Shown in pieces: positions 1-8,769 of a stretch of DNA of 64,000 nt; within the stretch, counting starts at the first letter, position 1, and the number at the start of each line of letters is the position of its first letter. A program made the translations under genes and the position numbers. Origin of the DNA: Lactobacillus johnsonii (GTDB lineage: Bacteria > Bacillota > Bacilli > Lactobacillales > Lactobacillaceae); the NCBI RefSeq assembly GCF_013487865.1, contig NZ_CP047409.1, positions 1,736,001 to 1,800,000 on the forward strand, read 5' to 3'. The notes beneath the pieces are model-generated. The model was not told the DNA's origin and searched no databases. It saw only the letters and a list, made by a program, of their open reading frames with translations.

Positions 1-460
1 TCAATACCTGAACAAAATCATTACCTGTATAATTGCGAATTCGCTTTGTGTATTTTCTAGCCACATTATATAGGGGTTCATTATACACACACCAGCCTGC
101 ATTCTTGATACTCATGTAACCAACAAATCCAACGTGTGGATTTCCTCGATAATTATTGCCAACAAAAGACGATACATGCTTGATATTCGATGACAACTCT
201 AATTTACTTACATTAATATCATAGTATTTCAACAACATCGCAAGTGAGGTAACCTCACAACCATTTGGTAAGTCTGGTAATTGGTTTACTAAGGGAACAT
301 TTAACTTCTGTTCTGGTTTTAAAGTAAGCCAATCATATTCATTTTGAAATCTTTTAAAATTAAATCCTAAGGCGATTACTCCAGCAGTAATTAACAATAT
401 AACTGTATACAGAATTCTTCTTCTACGCCGATATTTTCTAGCTCTATTTAATCTTTTCAT
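1..460 (-). CDS. C39-like cysteine peptidase domain protein, membrane anchored (C-terminus outside window)
   Basis: The reading frame opens at ATG 460 and runs off the left edge, so only about 153 residues are visible. The N-terminus is very basic (five consecutive Arg near residue 11) and is followed by one hydrophobic segment at about residues 16-33, which suggests a type II anchor with the rest outside the cell. The motif LPNGCEVTSL places a likely catalytic Cys at residue 68, and NPHVGFVGYM follows. Both are typical of the Peptidase_C39_2 (YvpB-like) family of papain-fold proteins. The catalytic His would lie beyond the window edge. Family call is by motif; substrate unknown. Confidence 0.65.
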   Translation of the reverse strand, partial: MKRLNRARKYRRRRRILYTVILLITAGVIALGFNFKRFQNEYDWLTLKPEQKLNVPLVNQLPDLPNGCEVTSLAMLLKYYDINVSKLELSSNIKHVSSFVGNNYRGNPHVGFVGYMSIKNAGWCVYNEPLYNVARKYTKRIRNYTGNDFVQVL

Positions 461-635
461 GCTAAGTATTTTAACTATTATGCATTAAGTCTGTCAAAAT
501 GCATAAGAATTAAATAGATTTAATTTATGTGTTAGTTTTTGCAAAAGAATGAAGTCTATTTAATTTATATGCTAAATGATACTGCAAATTAAATAGAATT
601 AACTTTAAATCCTTATCTGCTTACTTGAATAATAA
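461..635. other. AT-rich intergenic region with repeated TTAAATAGA-type words
   Basis: No gene is seen. The stretch repeats related words in both orientations (AATTAAATAGATTTAATTTA near 510, CTATTTAATTTATATGC near 556, AAATTAAATAGAATTAA near 586), which can pair with each other. It lies upstream of the minus-strand C39-like gene, so it may hold that gene's promoter, but I cannot assign one. Confidence 0.3.
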
Positions 636-669
636 AAAATCCCTCTTACCAAGATCTAAGAGGGATTTT
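636..669 (-). terminator. Intrinsic terminator of helD
   Basis: The arms CCCTCTTA (641-648) and TAAGAGGG (657-664) are extended by AAAAT/ATTTT, with an 8-base loop. On the minus strand a T-run follows the stem just after the helD stop codon. The hairpin is nearly symmetric and could also stop plus-strand transcripts. Confidence 0.85.
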
Positions 670-673
670 ATTT

Positions 674-2968
674 TTACTTATTTACGTAAGTTTTTTCATC
701 TAAATTATCAAACAAAGGACTCTTCTCACCTGTATAAATCAAATCTAATTTATACATTGCACGTGAAGCAATGGTGTAAAGCAATTGAGTTTCATCTAAT
801 TGATGATAGTTCTCTTTTGAAACACCCCAAGCAACTACTGCATCAAATTCTAGTCCTTTAGCAAGATAGGATGGCATTACTAAAGTACCAGGCACTAAAC
901 GCTGATTTGCCGACCCAATCAAAGTTGCCTTAATCTTTCTTTTTTTTAATACTTTAGCAACTTCTTGAGCTTCAGCCAATGTCTTAGTAATAATTGCCGT
1001 TGTTAGCTTTTGTTCATCGTTTTCTACCAATATATCTTGCAAGGCACTGTATTCTTTTTCAATACTATCGTGCTTGTAAAAGGCTGGCTTTGGGCCACGT
1101 CTATCAAAAGCTTCAATCTTTTCACCTTGACGCAAGATTTGCTTAGTGAAGTTAGTTATTTCCTTAGTTGAGCGGTACGACTTCGTTAATTGAACAACAT
1201 CAGTCTTCTCTGGATCAAATAATTTAGAAATCTGACTCAAAAGTGTTTTACTTTCATCTTTAGTAAAAATAGCTTGATTCAAGTCACCTAACATCGTGAA
1301 CTTAGCTCTAGGGAAATTGTACTTAAGATATGCTAATTGGAAGGGAGTGTAATCCTGGATTTCATCAATAAAGGCATAGCGCATTTCATAATCTGTTCTA
1401 CGTCCAGTTACTAGATCATAGAGGTAAAGGTAAGGTGAGATGTCGGCCATCTTGATCTTTCCAGCTTTAAACCGCTCTTTAACATTTTCAATATGAGCTT
1501 CCCACTCTTCTTGAGTAATATCCCATTTACTTAAGTCAATTATCTTAGGAACGGTACGCAAAAAACGTAAGTATTGTGCACGAATATTTAAAAAGCGATT
1601 CTGACGAATCTTGCGACTAACTTGCTTTAATTGATTAATTACAATCTTACGAGCTAAAAAGTGCTCTTCTTTTTCACTAGATTCAAATTCTTGATCAGGG
1701 CGATCATACAGCTTATTTAATTGTTCTTGATCCAAAGATTCAATAGTTTTATCAACCCATGCCTTCTTAGTTTCTGGTTCAATTCTGCGATTCAAGCTAT
1801 TAATCAAAGCTTCTTTTGTAGCTTCAATTCTATTTCTCAGATGGTAGTTTTCATTAAAGCCGTAGTAAATTTCCTTGATCTTTTCCTTATCAAAAAATGG
1901 CTTTTCCTTACTCTTAAAGTAAATGTTCTTAAAAATCAAACCATTCTTTTCAAGATGTTTAGCATAGCGAGTTACTGCATTAAAGAATTGCAATGAATTC
2001 TTCAAGTTAACAATCTTATCGTTTTGCTCATTATCTTCGAATTGCTCAAATAAGTTTTCAACGTTCATTCCTGGAACACGGCGCGAAACAAACTGCCAGT
2101 AAGTCATTTGAACCATATTCTGTTCTCCCATTTCCGGAAGAACATTTTTAACATAATCATTAAATAATTGATTTGGGCTGAACATAATAACATCGCTAGA
2201 AGTCAAATTACCACGGTAGCGATATAGTAAGTAGGCCACACGCTGCATAATGGCAGAAGTCTTACCCGAACCAGCAGCTCCTTGAACAAATAAAAGATCA
2301 GCACTAGTATTTCTAATAATTTTATTTTGCTCACGTTGAATGGTAGTCACAATTGACTTCATCTGTGTAGATGATTTTTCATTCAAGACATTTAGGAGCA
2401 TTTGATCCCCAATGGATTCATTGGTATCAAACATATTAGTAATCTTGCCATCTTTAATTAAAAATTGACGTTTCTTAGTCATATCAACAGTTTGCACACC
2501 ATCTGGTGCATTATATGATACTTTTCCTAATTTTCCATCATAGTAAATAGATGATATTGGGGCACGCCAATCATAGATTAAAAAATGATCTTCTTTATCT
2601 GCAAAAGACCCTAATCCAATATAAATAGTTTCTGGCTCTTCATTAGGTTCTTGAAAATCAACTCTTGCAAAATACGGCTTCTTTTCTAAACGCTGCAAGG
2701 TCGATAATTGCTTAGCTGAATGTTGCCAGGCATTTTGTCTTTCAGCTAACATTTGTTGTTGCTGGTGAATAGAAAGTGCAGTATCCATTGAAGTGGAGTA
2801 GCCATCATAATCTAATTTCACATCATCAAAAAAATGTGAGTTGATATTTTGAGCTTCATTTTGTGCATGTTCGATTGAATGATCAAGCTCTTTTTCTTTC
2901 TTTTTAATTAAACCAAGAACATCATCTAAATGCTTTTGTTCTTTTTGTTGTTCAGTTTCTTTTACCAA
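674..2968 (-). CDS. helD: RNA polymerase recycling motor ATPase HelD (UvrD/Rep-like superfamily 1)
   Basis: HelD removes stalled RNA polymerase from DNA using ATP. The N-terminus is a charged coiled coil (about residues 10-60) that in the family reaches into the polymerase secondary channel. A Walker A motif GAAGSGKTS lies near residue 238, and a Walker B-like FIDEIQDYT lies near residue 575 in a UvrD-type C-terminal core. Total length (about 765-770 residues) fits the Bacillus family. An ATG at 2992 lacks a ribosome binding site, while TTG at 2968 has GGTGA seven bases upstream and gives the usual family N-terminus, so I prefer the TTG. The gene stands alone with its own terminator. A cre-like sequence near 3023 has two mismatches to consensus. 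Confidence 0.85.
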   Translation of the reverse strand: MVKETEQQKEQKHLDDVLGLIKKKEKELDHSIEHAQNEAQNINSHFFDDVKLDYDGYSTSMDTALSIHQQQQMLAERQNAWQHSAKQLSTLQRLEKKPYFARVDFQEPNEEPETIYIGLGSFADKEDHFLIYDWRAPISSIYYDGKLGKVSYNAPDGVQTVDMTKKRQFLIKDGKITNMFDTNESIGDQMLLNVLNEKSSTQMKSIVTTIQREQNKIIRNTSADLLFVQGAAGSGKTSAIMQRVAYLLYRYRGNLTSSDVIMFSPNQLFNDYVKNVLPEMGEQNMVQMTYWQFVSRRVPGMNVENLFEQFEDNEQNDKIVNLKNSLQFFNAVTRYAKHLEKNGLIFKNIYFKSKEKPFFDKEKIKEIYYGFNENYHLRNRIEATKEALINSLNRRIEPETKKAWVDKTIESLDQEQLNKLYDRPDQEFESSEKEEHFLARKIVINQLKQVSRKIRQNRFLNIRAQYLRFLRTVPKIIDLSKWDITQEEWEAHIENVKERFKAGKIKMADISPYLYLYDLVTGRRTDYEMRYAFIDEIQDYTPFQLAYLKYNFPRAKFTMLGDLNQAIFTKDESKTLLSQISKLFDPEKTDVVQLTKSYRSTKEITNFTKQILRQGEKIEAFDRRGPKPAFYKHDSIEKEYSALQDILVENDEQKLTTAIITKTLAEAQEVAKVLKKRKIKATLIGSANQRLVPGTLVMPSYLAKGLEFDAVVAWGVSKENYHQLDETQLLYTIASRAMYKLDLIYTGEKSPLFDNLDEKTYVNK

Positions 2969-3136
2969 AATTACGTCACCTATTTCTAGCATTAGTAAAA
3001 ACGTTGCATATTATTTTATCATATGTATACGCTTTCTAAAAGAATTTATAATTTTCAGAAAGTCTCAACTGTTATTTAGTCTTTTCTTAAATAATTAGTT
3101 TTATAATTAAATAAAATTACATTGCGAGATGAGAAA

Positions 3137-3781
3137 GTGAAACGATTTTTTAAAACAATTCTAGTTCTAGCCCTCCTTTTTGTAGGGCTTGAGTTCGCCT
3201 ATCAAAAAGCAGCTCCAGAAATTGAAAAAACATTTGGAACTAGAAATCCCCTCCCCTATCTAACTGCAAAAGTACAGCAATTTATTTCACCTGAAAAAAT
3301 CCAAAATGATGATAAAAATGCAGACAGTTCTAAAGGCCATACTTTTGACTCTAATACAGCTACTGTCTACATCGATCTTTCCGATCCAACTCTAAAACAA
3401 GCTGCACTTGATGGAATTAATGTTTGGAATAATACAGGTGCCTTTAATTTTAAAATCATAAACGATAAAAATAATGCCAAAATCATTATTAAGTCAATGA
3501 ATGATGGTGAAACGAATGCGGCTGGATTAACTGATACTCAATACAACTCTTTAACTGGACACTTACTTAAGGCTACGGTTCGTTTAAATTCATATTATCT
3601 TTTAAATCCAAGCTACGGCTACAATAATGGCCGGATTGTGAATACAGTTGAACATGAATTAGGGCATGCAATAGGATTAGGTCATAAAGACGGGATTTCA
3701 GTTATGTATCCACAAGGATCTTTCTACACAATTCAACCAAGTGATGTCCAAGATGTTAAAAAATTATATCAAGAACAATAA
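3137..3781 (+). CDS. Membrane-anchored matrixin-like zinc metalloprotease
   Basis: The frame is open from TTG 3122, but GTG 3137 has a GAG-rich weak ribosome site and directly precedes the signal anchor (KRFFKTILVLALLFVGLEFA), so I choose 3137. The C-terminal half carries HELGHAIGLGH, the HExxHxxGxxH zinc signature of metzincins, followed by a Met-turn in SVMYP, which places it with M10-type matrixin-like peptidases. The middle (TVYIDLSDPTLKQAALDGIN) matches the start of such catalytic domains. It lies convergent to a small membrane protein gene, from which a shared terminator separates it. Substrate unknown; it probably acts outside the membrane on cell-surface or secreted protein. Confidence 0.8.
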   Translation: MKRFFKTILVLALLFVGLEFAYQKAAPEIEKTFGTRNPLPYLTAKVQQFISPEKIQNDDKNADSSKGHTFDSNTATVYIDLSDPTLKQAALDGINVWNNTGAFNFKIINDKNNAKIIIKSMNDGETNAAGLTDTQYNSLTGHLLKATVRLNSYYLLNPSYGYNNGRIVNTVEHELGHAIGLGHKDGISVMYPQGSFYTIQPSDVQDVKKLYQEQ

Positions 3782-3810
3782 GAGCGACTCAATGCTGAGA
3801 GTCGCTCTTA
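3781..3810. terminator. Bidirectional terminator
   Basis: AGAGCGACTC (3781-3790) pairs with GAGTCGCTCT (3799-3808), a perfect 10-bp stem with an 8-base loop, lying between two convergent genes and overlapping both stop codons. Confidence 0.85.
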
Positions 3811-3990
3811 TTTCATATTTTTCTTTTTTAATTGACTTTGCTTTTTAAAATATGGAATCCAAAATGTTATCACGTAACCAACTGCAATTCCAACAAAAGT
3901 CCAAACCATAATATTTTTGACGAATAAGCCAATAAACAGACCAATTAAGCCAAAAATTCCAATAATAAATGATTGATCAAGTTGCTTCAT
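3808..3990 (-). CDS. Small two-helix membrane protein
   Basis: This 60-residue protein has two hydrophobic segments (about 8-25 and 28-47) and a Lys-rich C-terminus (YFKKQSQLKKKNMK). The start at 3990 is preceded by a good ribosome site (GGGAAGGAAC before ATG). It ends in the same hairpin that terminates the facing metalloprotease gene. I do not recognise a family. The topology suggests both ends in the cytoplasm. It may simply be a small membrane accessory protein. Confidence 0.65.
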   Translation of the reverse strand: MKQLDQSFIIGIFGLIGLFIGLFVKNIMVWTFVGIAVGYVITFWIPYFKKQSQLKKKNMK

Positions 3991-4042
3991 GTTCCTTCCC
4001 TCATTTCTCTCTTAACTATAGCAAAGGTATATTATTATAAGC

Positions 4043-4058
4043 ATATTTTTAGACTTAA
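4043..4058 (+). repeat. 16-bp direct repeat, copy upstream of the P-type ATPase gene
   Basis: ATATTTTTAGACTTAA occurs here and again at 6903-6918, just after the ATPase stop, so the two identical copies bracket this gene. The words are AT-rich, so chance is possible. Confidence 0.5.
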
Positions 4059-4188
4059 ACTGTCAGTTATTTTATACTATATTTCATAAATATAATTAGC
4101 TTTAAATGTATAAATAGCAATATTTCATAAAGCTATACAAATTAAAATTATTCATTTTTAATAATAAGAAAGGAATGGTATATCCTTT

Positions 4189-6873
4189 ATGGATAGTCAG
4201 AAACAACCTCCCGCGTATTCTCAAACAAAAGACGAGTTATTTTCAAATCTAGAAACAAGCTCAGCTGGTTTAAGCGAGCCAGAAGTTGACAGACGGTTAA
4301 AAAAATATGGGCATAATATTCTAAATGAAAAGCCTCCCAAGTCAATTTTAAACATGCTCAAAGAGCAAATCTTTGATCCAATGATTTTAATTTTATTAGG
4401 GGCAGCTACTTTTTCAGCCCTTTTAAATGAATGGGTAGAAGCTGGTGTAATTGTCTTCATTGTGATAATCAACTCTATTATTGGTATTATCCAAGAAAAG
4501 AAAGCCCAAGCTTCTCTTGCCGCTCTAAAAACAATGAGTGCTCCAACTGCAACAGTAATTAGAAATGGATCTGAAAAAATTGTTTCAGCTAGTGAATTAG
4601 TAGTCGGCGATCTAGTTATCTTAACCAACGGTGATATGGTGCCAGCGGATCTACGTTTAACTCAATCCAATAACTTGAAAATTGCTGAAGCTTCTTTAAC
4701 CGGAGAGTCAATTGCCAGTGAAAAGAATGCAGCTGCTGTTCTTTCTCCTGATTGTCCCTTAGGCGATAGAAAAAATATAGCCTACACTTCTTCAATTGTT
4801 ACTTATGGTCGAGGAAGTGGAATTGTAACTAAAACTGGGATGAATACAGAAATTGGTCAAATTGCTGGAATGCTAGAAGACGATGATACTAGTGATACTC
4901 CACTGAAGCGGAAACTTAACGCTGTGGGTAAAATTCTAACAATTATTGGTTTAATCATTTGTGTTTTAATTTTTGCCATCGGCGCTTTTTATGGACGTCC
5001 TCTTCTACCACAATTTTTAGTAGCAATTTCTTTAGCTATTTCAATTATTCCAGAAGGACTTCCAGCAACTGCAACCATCATTATGGCACTTGGAGTACAG
5101 CGAATGGCTAAGGAACATGCCTTAATCAAAAATCTACCAGCAGTTGAAACACTTGGAAACGCAACAGTTATTTGTTCTGACAAAACAGGAACTCTAACGT
5201 TAAACAAAATGACAGTAACTCATTTAGCTAACGGAGATGATTTCCTTAACAAAAAGATCTTAAAAGCTCAAAAAGCAGTAAAAAACAATAATGCTTATAA
5301 AGACTTAATGTATGCTGCTAGTCTTTGTAATGATGCTTCTCTTAGTCCTGCTAGTCCAGAAGAAATTATTGGTGACCCTACAGAAGGGGCCTTAATTCCA
5401 CTAGCACAAGATTTTGGATATTCCGTTTCTAGCTTAAGAAAAGAATATCCAAGACTTGGCGAATATCCTTTTGATTCAATTAGAAAACGTATGTCTACAA
5501 TTCATGAAATAAACAATGAATATGTTGCCTATACTAAAGGAGCACTGGACGAATTACTACCACTCTGTGACTACATTGCTACAAGCAATGGAATGCAAAA
5601 ATTAACTAAGACCGATAAAGAAAACATTTTAGCCTTATCACATAAGATGTCTGACCAAGCCTTGAGAGTTTTAGGTTTTGCCAGCCGAACCATTTTGAAT
5701 TTACCGCAAGAAAATGAAGATAGTGAACAACATTTAGTTTTCTTAGGAGCTGTTGGGATGATTGACCCAGCTAGAGATGAAGTTAAAGCATCAATCAAAA
5801 TGGCTCGCGAAGCAGGCATTAAAACTATTATGATTACTGGTGACCATAAAAATACTGCGGTTGCTATTGCTAAAAACTTAGGTATTTATGCTAATGGAAA
5901 TACTGTTATTTCTGGTACTGAACTAAACGAAATGACAGATAGTGAATTAGATCAAGCAGTTAAGTCAACCACAGTTTTTGCTCGTGTTTCACCTAATGAT
6001 AAGTTAAGAATTATTCAAAGCTTAAAGCGAAATGAAGAAGTAGTAGCTATGACCGGTGACGGAGTTAATGACTCACCCGCTTTAAAAGCAGCTGACATCG
6101 GAGTTGCTATGGGTGTTACTGGTACTGACGTCGCTAAAGATGTTTCAGACATGATTTTACTTAACGATAGTTTTACAACTATTACTGCCGCCATTAAAGA
6201 AGGACGAAAGGTTTACCGCAATATTCAGAAAGTAATTCAATTTTTACTAGTCGGTAATATTGCAGAAATTACTACTTTATTTATTGCTACCCTCTTTAAT
6301 TGGGACGCGCCACTACTTGCTGTTCATATTCTTTGGGTCAATTTAGCTACCGCCAGCTTACCTGCTCTAGCTTTAGGAGTAGACCCCGCAAGTAAAAATA
6401 TTATGAAGCATAAACCAGTGAAGACTGGAACCTTATTTGAAAGAGATCTAGTCTGGCGTGTTATCGGCCAAGGAATCTTTGTTGCCTTAATGACACTATT
6501 AGCTTACTGGATTGGAGACACTTTTGATAATCCGATTGCTGGTCAAACAATGGCCTTCTGTGTTCTAGCTTTATCTCAAATGCTCCGCGCATTTAATCAA
6601 CATTCTAATACTGATCCGATTTGGATTAGAGGAAACAAAATTAATATTTGGTTAATTGTATCCTTTATCGTTTCAGCAGTTTTAATGGGAGTTATTCTAT
6701 TTACTCCTAACTTACAATCTCTCTTTCATTTGACTAACTTGACATCAAGACAATGGCTAGTAGTCATCATTCTTTCTCTATTCTCAATCTTACAAGTTGA
6801 ATTAATGAAGCTAATCAAGCGATCTGTTAAAGCTCGTCAACAAAGCCGAGCATTAGAATCAGTCACAGATTAG
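4189..6873 (+). CDS. P-type cation-transporting ATPase (P2, Ca2+-ATPase-like)
   Basis: This 894-residue pump has the expected order of motifs: cation ATPase N-domain, TGES (171-174) in the actuator domain, PEGLP (288-292) in M4, phosphorylated Asp331 in DKTGTLT, a nucleotide domain, TGDGVND in the P-domain, and C-terminal helices. Length and motifs fit the P2A/PMCA-type calcium pumps. M5 keeps GNIAE, matching the Asn and Glu of SERCA. In M6, however, the usual NLxTDxLPA reads NLATASLPA: Ala722 replaces the Asp that helps bind Ca2+ in SERCA. Transported ion is therefore uncertain. The start codon sits within a weak hairpin (AAAGGA...TCCTTT). The gene is monocistronic. Confidence 0.8.
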   Translation: MDSQKQPPAYSQTKDELFSNLETSSAGLSEPEVDRRLKKYGHNILNEKPPKSILNMLKEQIFDPMILILLGAATFSALLNEWVEAGVIVFIVIINSIIGIIQEKKAQASLAALKTMSAPTATVIRNGSEKIVSASELVVGDLVILTNGDMVPADLRLTQSNNLKIAEASLTGESIASEKNAAAVLSPDCPLGDRKNIAYTSSIVTYGRGSGIVTKTGMNTEIGQIAGMLEDDDTSDTPLKRKLNAVGKILTIIGLIICVLIFAIGAFYGRPLLPQFLVAISLAISIIPEGLPATATIIMALGVQRMAKEHALIKNLPAVETLGNATVICSDKTGTLTLNKMTVTHLANGDDFLNKKILKAQKAVKNNNAYKDLMYAASLCNDASLSPASPEEIIGDPTEGALIPLAQDFGYSVSSLRKEYPRLGEYPFDSIRKRMSTIHEINNEYVAYTKGALDELLPLCDYIATSNGMQKLTKTDKENILALSHKMSDQALRVLGFASRTILNLPQENEDSEQHLVFLGAVGMIDPARDEVKASIKMAREAGIKTIMITGDHKNTAVAIAKNLGIYANGNTVISGTELNEMTDSELDQAVKSTTVFARVSPNDKLRIIQSLKRNEEVVAMTGDGVNDSPALKAADIGVAMGVTGTDVAKDVSDMILLNDSFTTITAAIKEGRKVYRNIQKVIQFLLVGNIAEITTLFIATLFNWDAPLLAVHILWVNLATASLPALALGVDPASKNIMKHKPVKTGTLFERDLVWRVIGQGIFVALMTLLAYWIGDTFDNPIAGQTMAFCVLALSQMLRAFNQHSNTDPIWIRGNKINIWLIVSFIVSAVLMGVILFTPNLQSLFHLTNLTSRQWLVVIILSLFSILQVELMKLIKRSVKARQQSRALESVTD

Positions 6874-6902
6874 CACATTATATTAATAGAACTTTAGCAA
6901 GT

Positions 6903-6918
6903 ATATTTTTAGACTTAA
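6903..6918 (+). repeat. 16-bp direct repeat, copy downstream of the P-type ATPase gene
   Basis: Identical to 4043-4058 (ATATTTTTAGACTTAA). The rest of the 6874-7035 gap shows no gene. Confidence 0.5.
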
Positions 6919-7035
6919 TAGCAAAGACCTTGTACAATAAAAATATAAGTTTAACACTTACATAAGCATAAAGGCATAATTAACTTTATGCTTTCTACTT
7001 TTCTGTAATCAAATAGCTAACACATTTTAAATATA

Positions 7036-7080
7036 AAAACAGCCAAATTACTCTATCTTGAGTAGTTTGGCTATTTTTAT
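7036..7080 (-). terminator. Terminator of the RpiR-family regulator gene
   Basis: AGCCAAATTACTC and GAGTAGTTTGGCT (7041-7072) form a 13-bp stem with one G-T pair, flanked by A and T runs on both sides. It serves the minus-strand regulator gene and could also act for plus-strand transcripts. Confidence 0.8.
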
Positions 7081-7102
7081 TGTCAGAATTTAACTTTTTA
7101 TG

Positions 7103-7921
7103 CTAAATAGATTTTTTCATAACTGCTGCAAGTGCCTGCTCCTTAATTTTATCTACATCAACTTTATTAAGCTTTTCATATTCTCGCGCTAAAACATCGC
7201 ATAAATATAATTGTGATACCTGACCAGCTACGGTACCAATATTCATAAATTCACTAACGGACGTCTGCAAGCTTACATCCCCTAATTGAGCAATCGGTGA
7301 CGTAAGATCGTTAGTAATAGCAATAATTTTAGCGCCGTATTCTTTAGCAACTTTGAGTGAATCATAAGTGTCTTTAGTATGACCAGAAAGTGATAAGCCA
7401 ACTACTAGGTCATCTTTACTTAATAAGGTCGCAACTTGAACTTGAATATGCGGATCAGACTCCGCATTGGCAATCAAACCAATTCTAAGCCAGGTTCTTT
7501 CATAGTCTCTAGCTGATTCGCTTGAGTGACCCAAACCAAAAATATGGATTCGGCGTGCTTTAGCTAATAAACTAACTGCTTGTTTTAAAACAGCAGGATT
7601 AATCAATTCTTCTGTTTTTTCAATTGAAGAAATTAAAACTTTACTACTTAACTCTGAAGATGTTTGAGCTTCCTCATGACTTTTTGAGGTAGTCATCATT
7701 GAATCTTGTGCTAAAGCTATTTTTAGATCCGAGAAACCTGAATAGCCTAATTTTTTACAAAGTCTAACAATTGTGGCATCTCCAGTATTAGTTGCAGTCC
7801 CTAGCGACTTAATCGTGTCATAAATCACATGTTCAGTATGACTCGCAATATAGTTAGCCAATTTATTTTCTGACTTAGTTAGCTTGTCTTTATTTTGATT
7901 GTATCGCTGTATAAATTCCAT
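7103..7921 (-). CDS. RpiR/MurR-family transcriptional regulator (HTH_6 plus SIS domain)
   Basis: The 272-residue protein has an N-terminal RpiR helix-turn-helix domain (about 1-77; NTGDATIVRLCKKLGYSGF is the recognition region) and a C-terminal SIS sugar-phosphate binding fold (about 105-245; RIHIFGLGHSSESARD and VGLSLSGHTKDT are the binding loops). Regulators of this family sense phosphosugars. It is divergent from nanE and the PTS gene, so it probably controls them, with ManNAc-6-P or GlcNAc-6-P as the likely effector by analogy with NanR of Gram-positive bacteria. The effector and the sign of control are inference. Confidence 0.85.
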   Translation of the reverse strand: MEFIQRYNQNKDKLTKSENKLANYIASHTEHVIYDTIKSLGTATNTGDATIVRLCKKLGYSGFSDLKIALAQDSMMTTSKSHEEAQTSSELSSKVLISSIEKTEELINPAVLKQAVSLLAKARRIHIFGLGHSSESARDYERTWLRIGLIANAESDPHIQVQVATLLSKDDLVVGLSLSGHTKDTYDSLKVAKEYGAKIIAITNDLTSPIAQLGDVSLQTSVSEFMNIGTVAGQVSQLYLCDVLAREYEKLNKVDVDKIKEQALAAVMKKSI

Positions 7922-7949
7922 TGTCTCACATCCTGATTATAACTATATC

Positions 7950-8049
7950 ATGCTTTTATAAGAAAACGCTTGCATAAAAATAAAATTCATTATATTATTT
8001 CTTCGGGAGGAAAACTCCAAAATAATATTTATTTGGAGTATATTTACAA
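7950..8049 (+). promoter_or_regulatory. nanE-PTS control region: cre-like site and palindrome over the ribosome site
   Basis: AGAAAACGCTTGCA near 7960 matches the CcpA cre consensus at all but two positions. ACTCCAAA (8014-8021) and TTTGGAGT (8032-8039) form an 8-bp inverted repeat, the right arm of which contains the nanE ribosome site. A second GGAG at 8006-8009 can pair with CTCC at 8015-8018 in an alternative hairpin. The palindrome could be the regulator operator or an RNA element. Both readings are inference. Confidence 0.45.
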
Positions 8050-8742
8050 ATGAATAAAGAAGAATTTATTAACAAAATCCATGGTGGCTTAATTATTTCA
8101 TGTCAAGCTTTGCCAGGCGAACCATTGTATACAGAAGAAGGCGGAATTATGCCCCTAATGGCTAAAGCGGCCCAAGAAGCAGGCGCAACAGGCTTAAGAG
8201 CAAATTCCGTTAGAGATATTAAACAAATTAAAAAAATCGTTGATCTTCCAATGATTGGAATTATCAAACGGGACTATCCACCAGAAAAGCCCTATATTAC
8301 TCCAACTATGAAAGAAGTAGATGAATTAGTTGAAACTGGCGTAGAAGTAATTGCAATTGATGCAACTTTGCGTCCAAGACATGATGGTAAGACAGTAAAT
8401 GAATTCATTAAAGAAATAAAAACTAAGTATCCAAATCAACTTTTAATGGCTGACACTTCAAATTTTGAGGAAGCAAAAAATGCTTATGAGGCAGGCGTTG
8501 ATTTTGTTGGTACTACGCTTTCTGGCTACACTGAAGAAAGTCCTAAAACTGATCACCCAAACTTTGATTTAATTAAAGCTCTAGTTGATGCAGGTCTTCC
8601 AGTAATTGCTGAAGGGAAAATCCATACTCCAGAACAATTAAAGCAAGTTATTGACATCAACCCAGCAGGAATTGTAGTCGGAGGAGCAATCACTCGCCCA
8701 TTACAAATTGCTAAAACTTTTACTTCAGTTTTTGAAAATTAA
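8050..8742 (+). CDS. nanE: N-acetylmannosamine-6-phosphate 2-epimerase
   Basis: NanE interconverts ManNAc-6-P and GlcNAc-6-P in the cytoplasm, feeding sialic acid or ManNAc carbon into amino-sugar catabolism. The 230-residue protein is a complete TIM-barrel member of the family; typical segments include [16 protein letters not shown] at the N-terminus, [25 protein letters not shown] with the family's catalytic-loop residues, and [13 protein letters not shown] near the phosphate site. It is the first gene of an operon, 27 bp ahead of a PTS EIICBA gene, which suggests that the phosphorylated substrate comes from PTS import. No nagA, nagB, nanA or nanK is in this window. Confidence 0.92.
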   Translation: MNKEEFINKIHGGLIISCQALPGEPLYTEEGGIMPLMAKAAQEAGATGLRANSVRDIKQIKKIVDLPMIGIIKRDYPPEKPYITPTMKEVDELVETGVEVIAIDATLRPRHDGKTVNEFIKEIKTKYPNQLLMADTSNFEEAKNAYEAGVDFVGTTLSGYTEESPKTDHPNFDLIKALVDAGLPVIAEGKIHTPEQLKQVIDINPAGIVVGGAITRPLQIAKTFTSVFEN

Positions 8743-8769
8743 CCGAGCGTAACGAAACGAGGCGTAATC

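Noticed and set aside
3018-3040. cre site upstream of helD
   Set aside because: TGTATACGCTTTCT differs from the consensus at two positions, including an inner one; not strong enough to list as a site.
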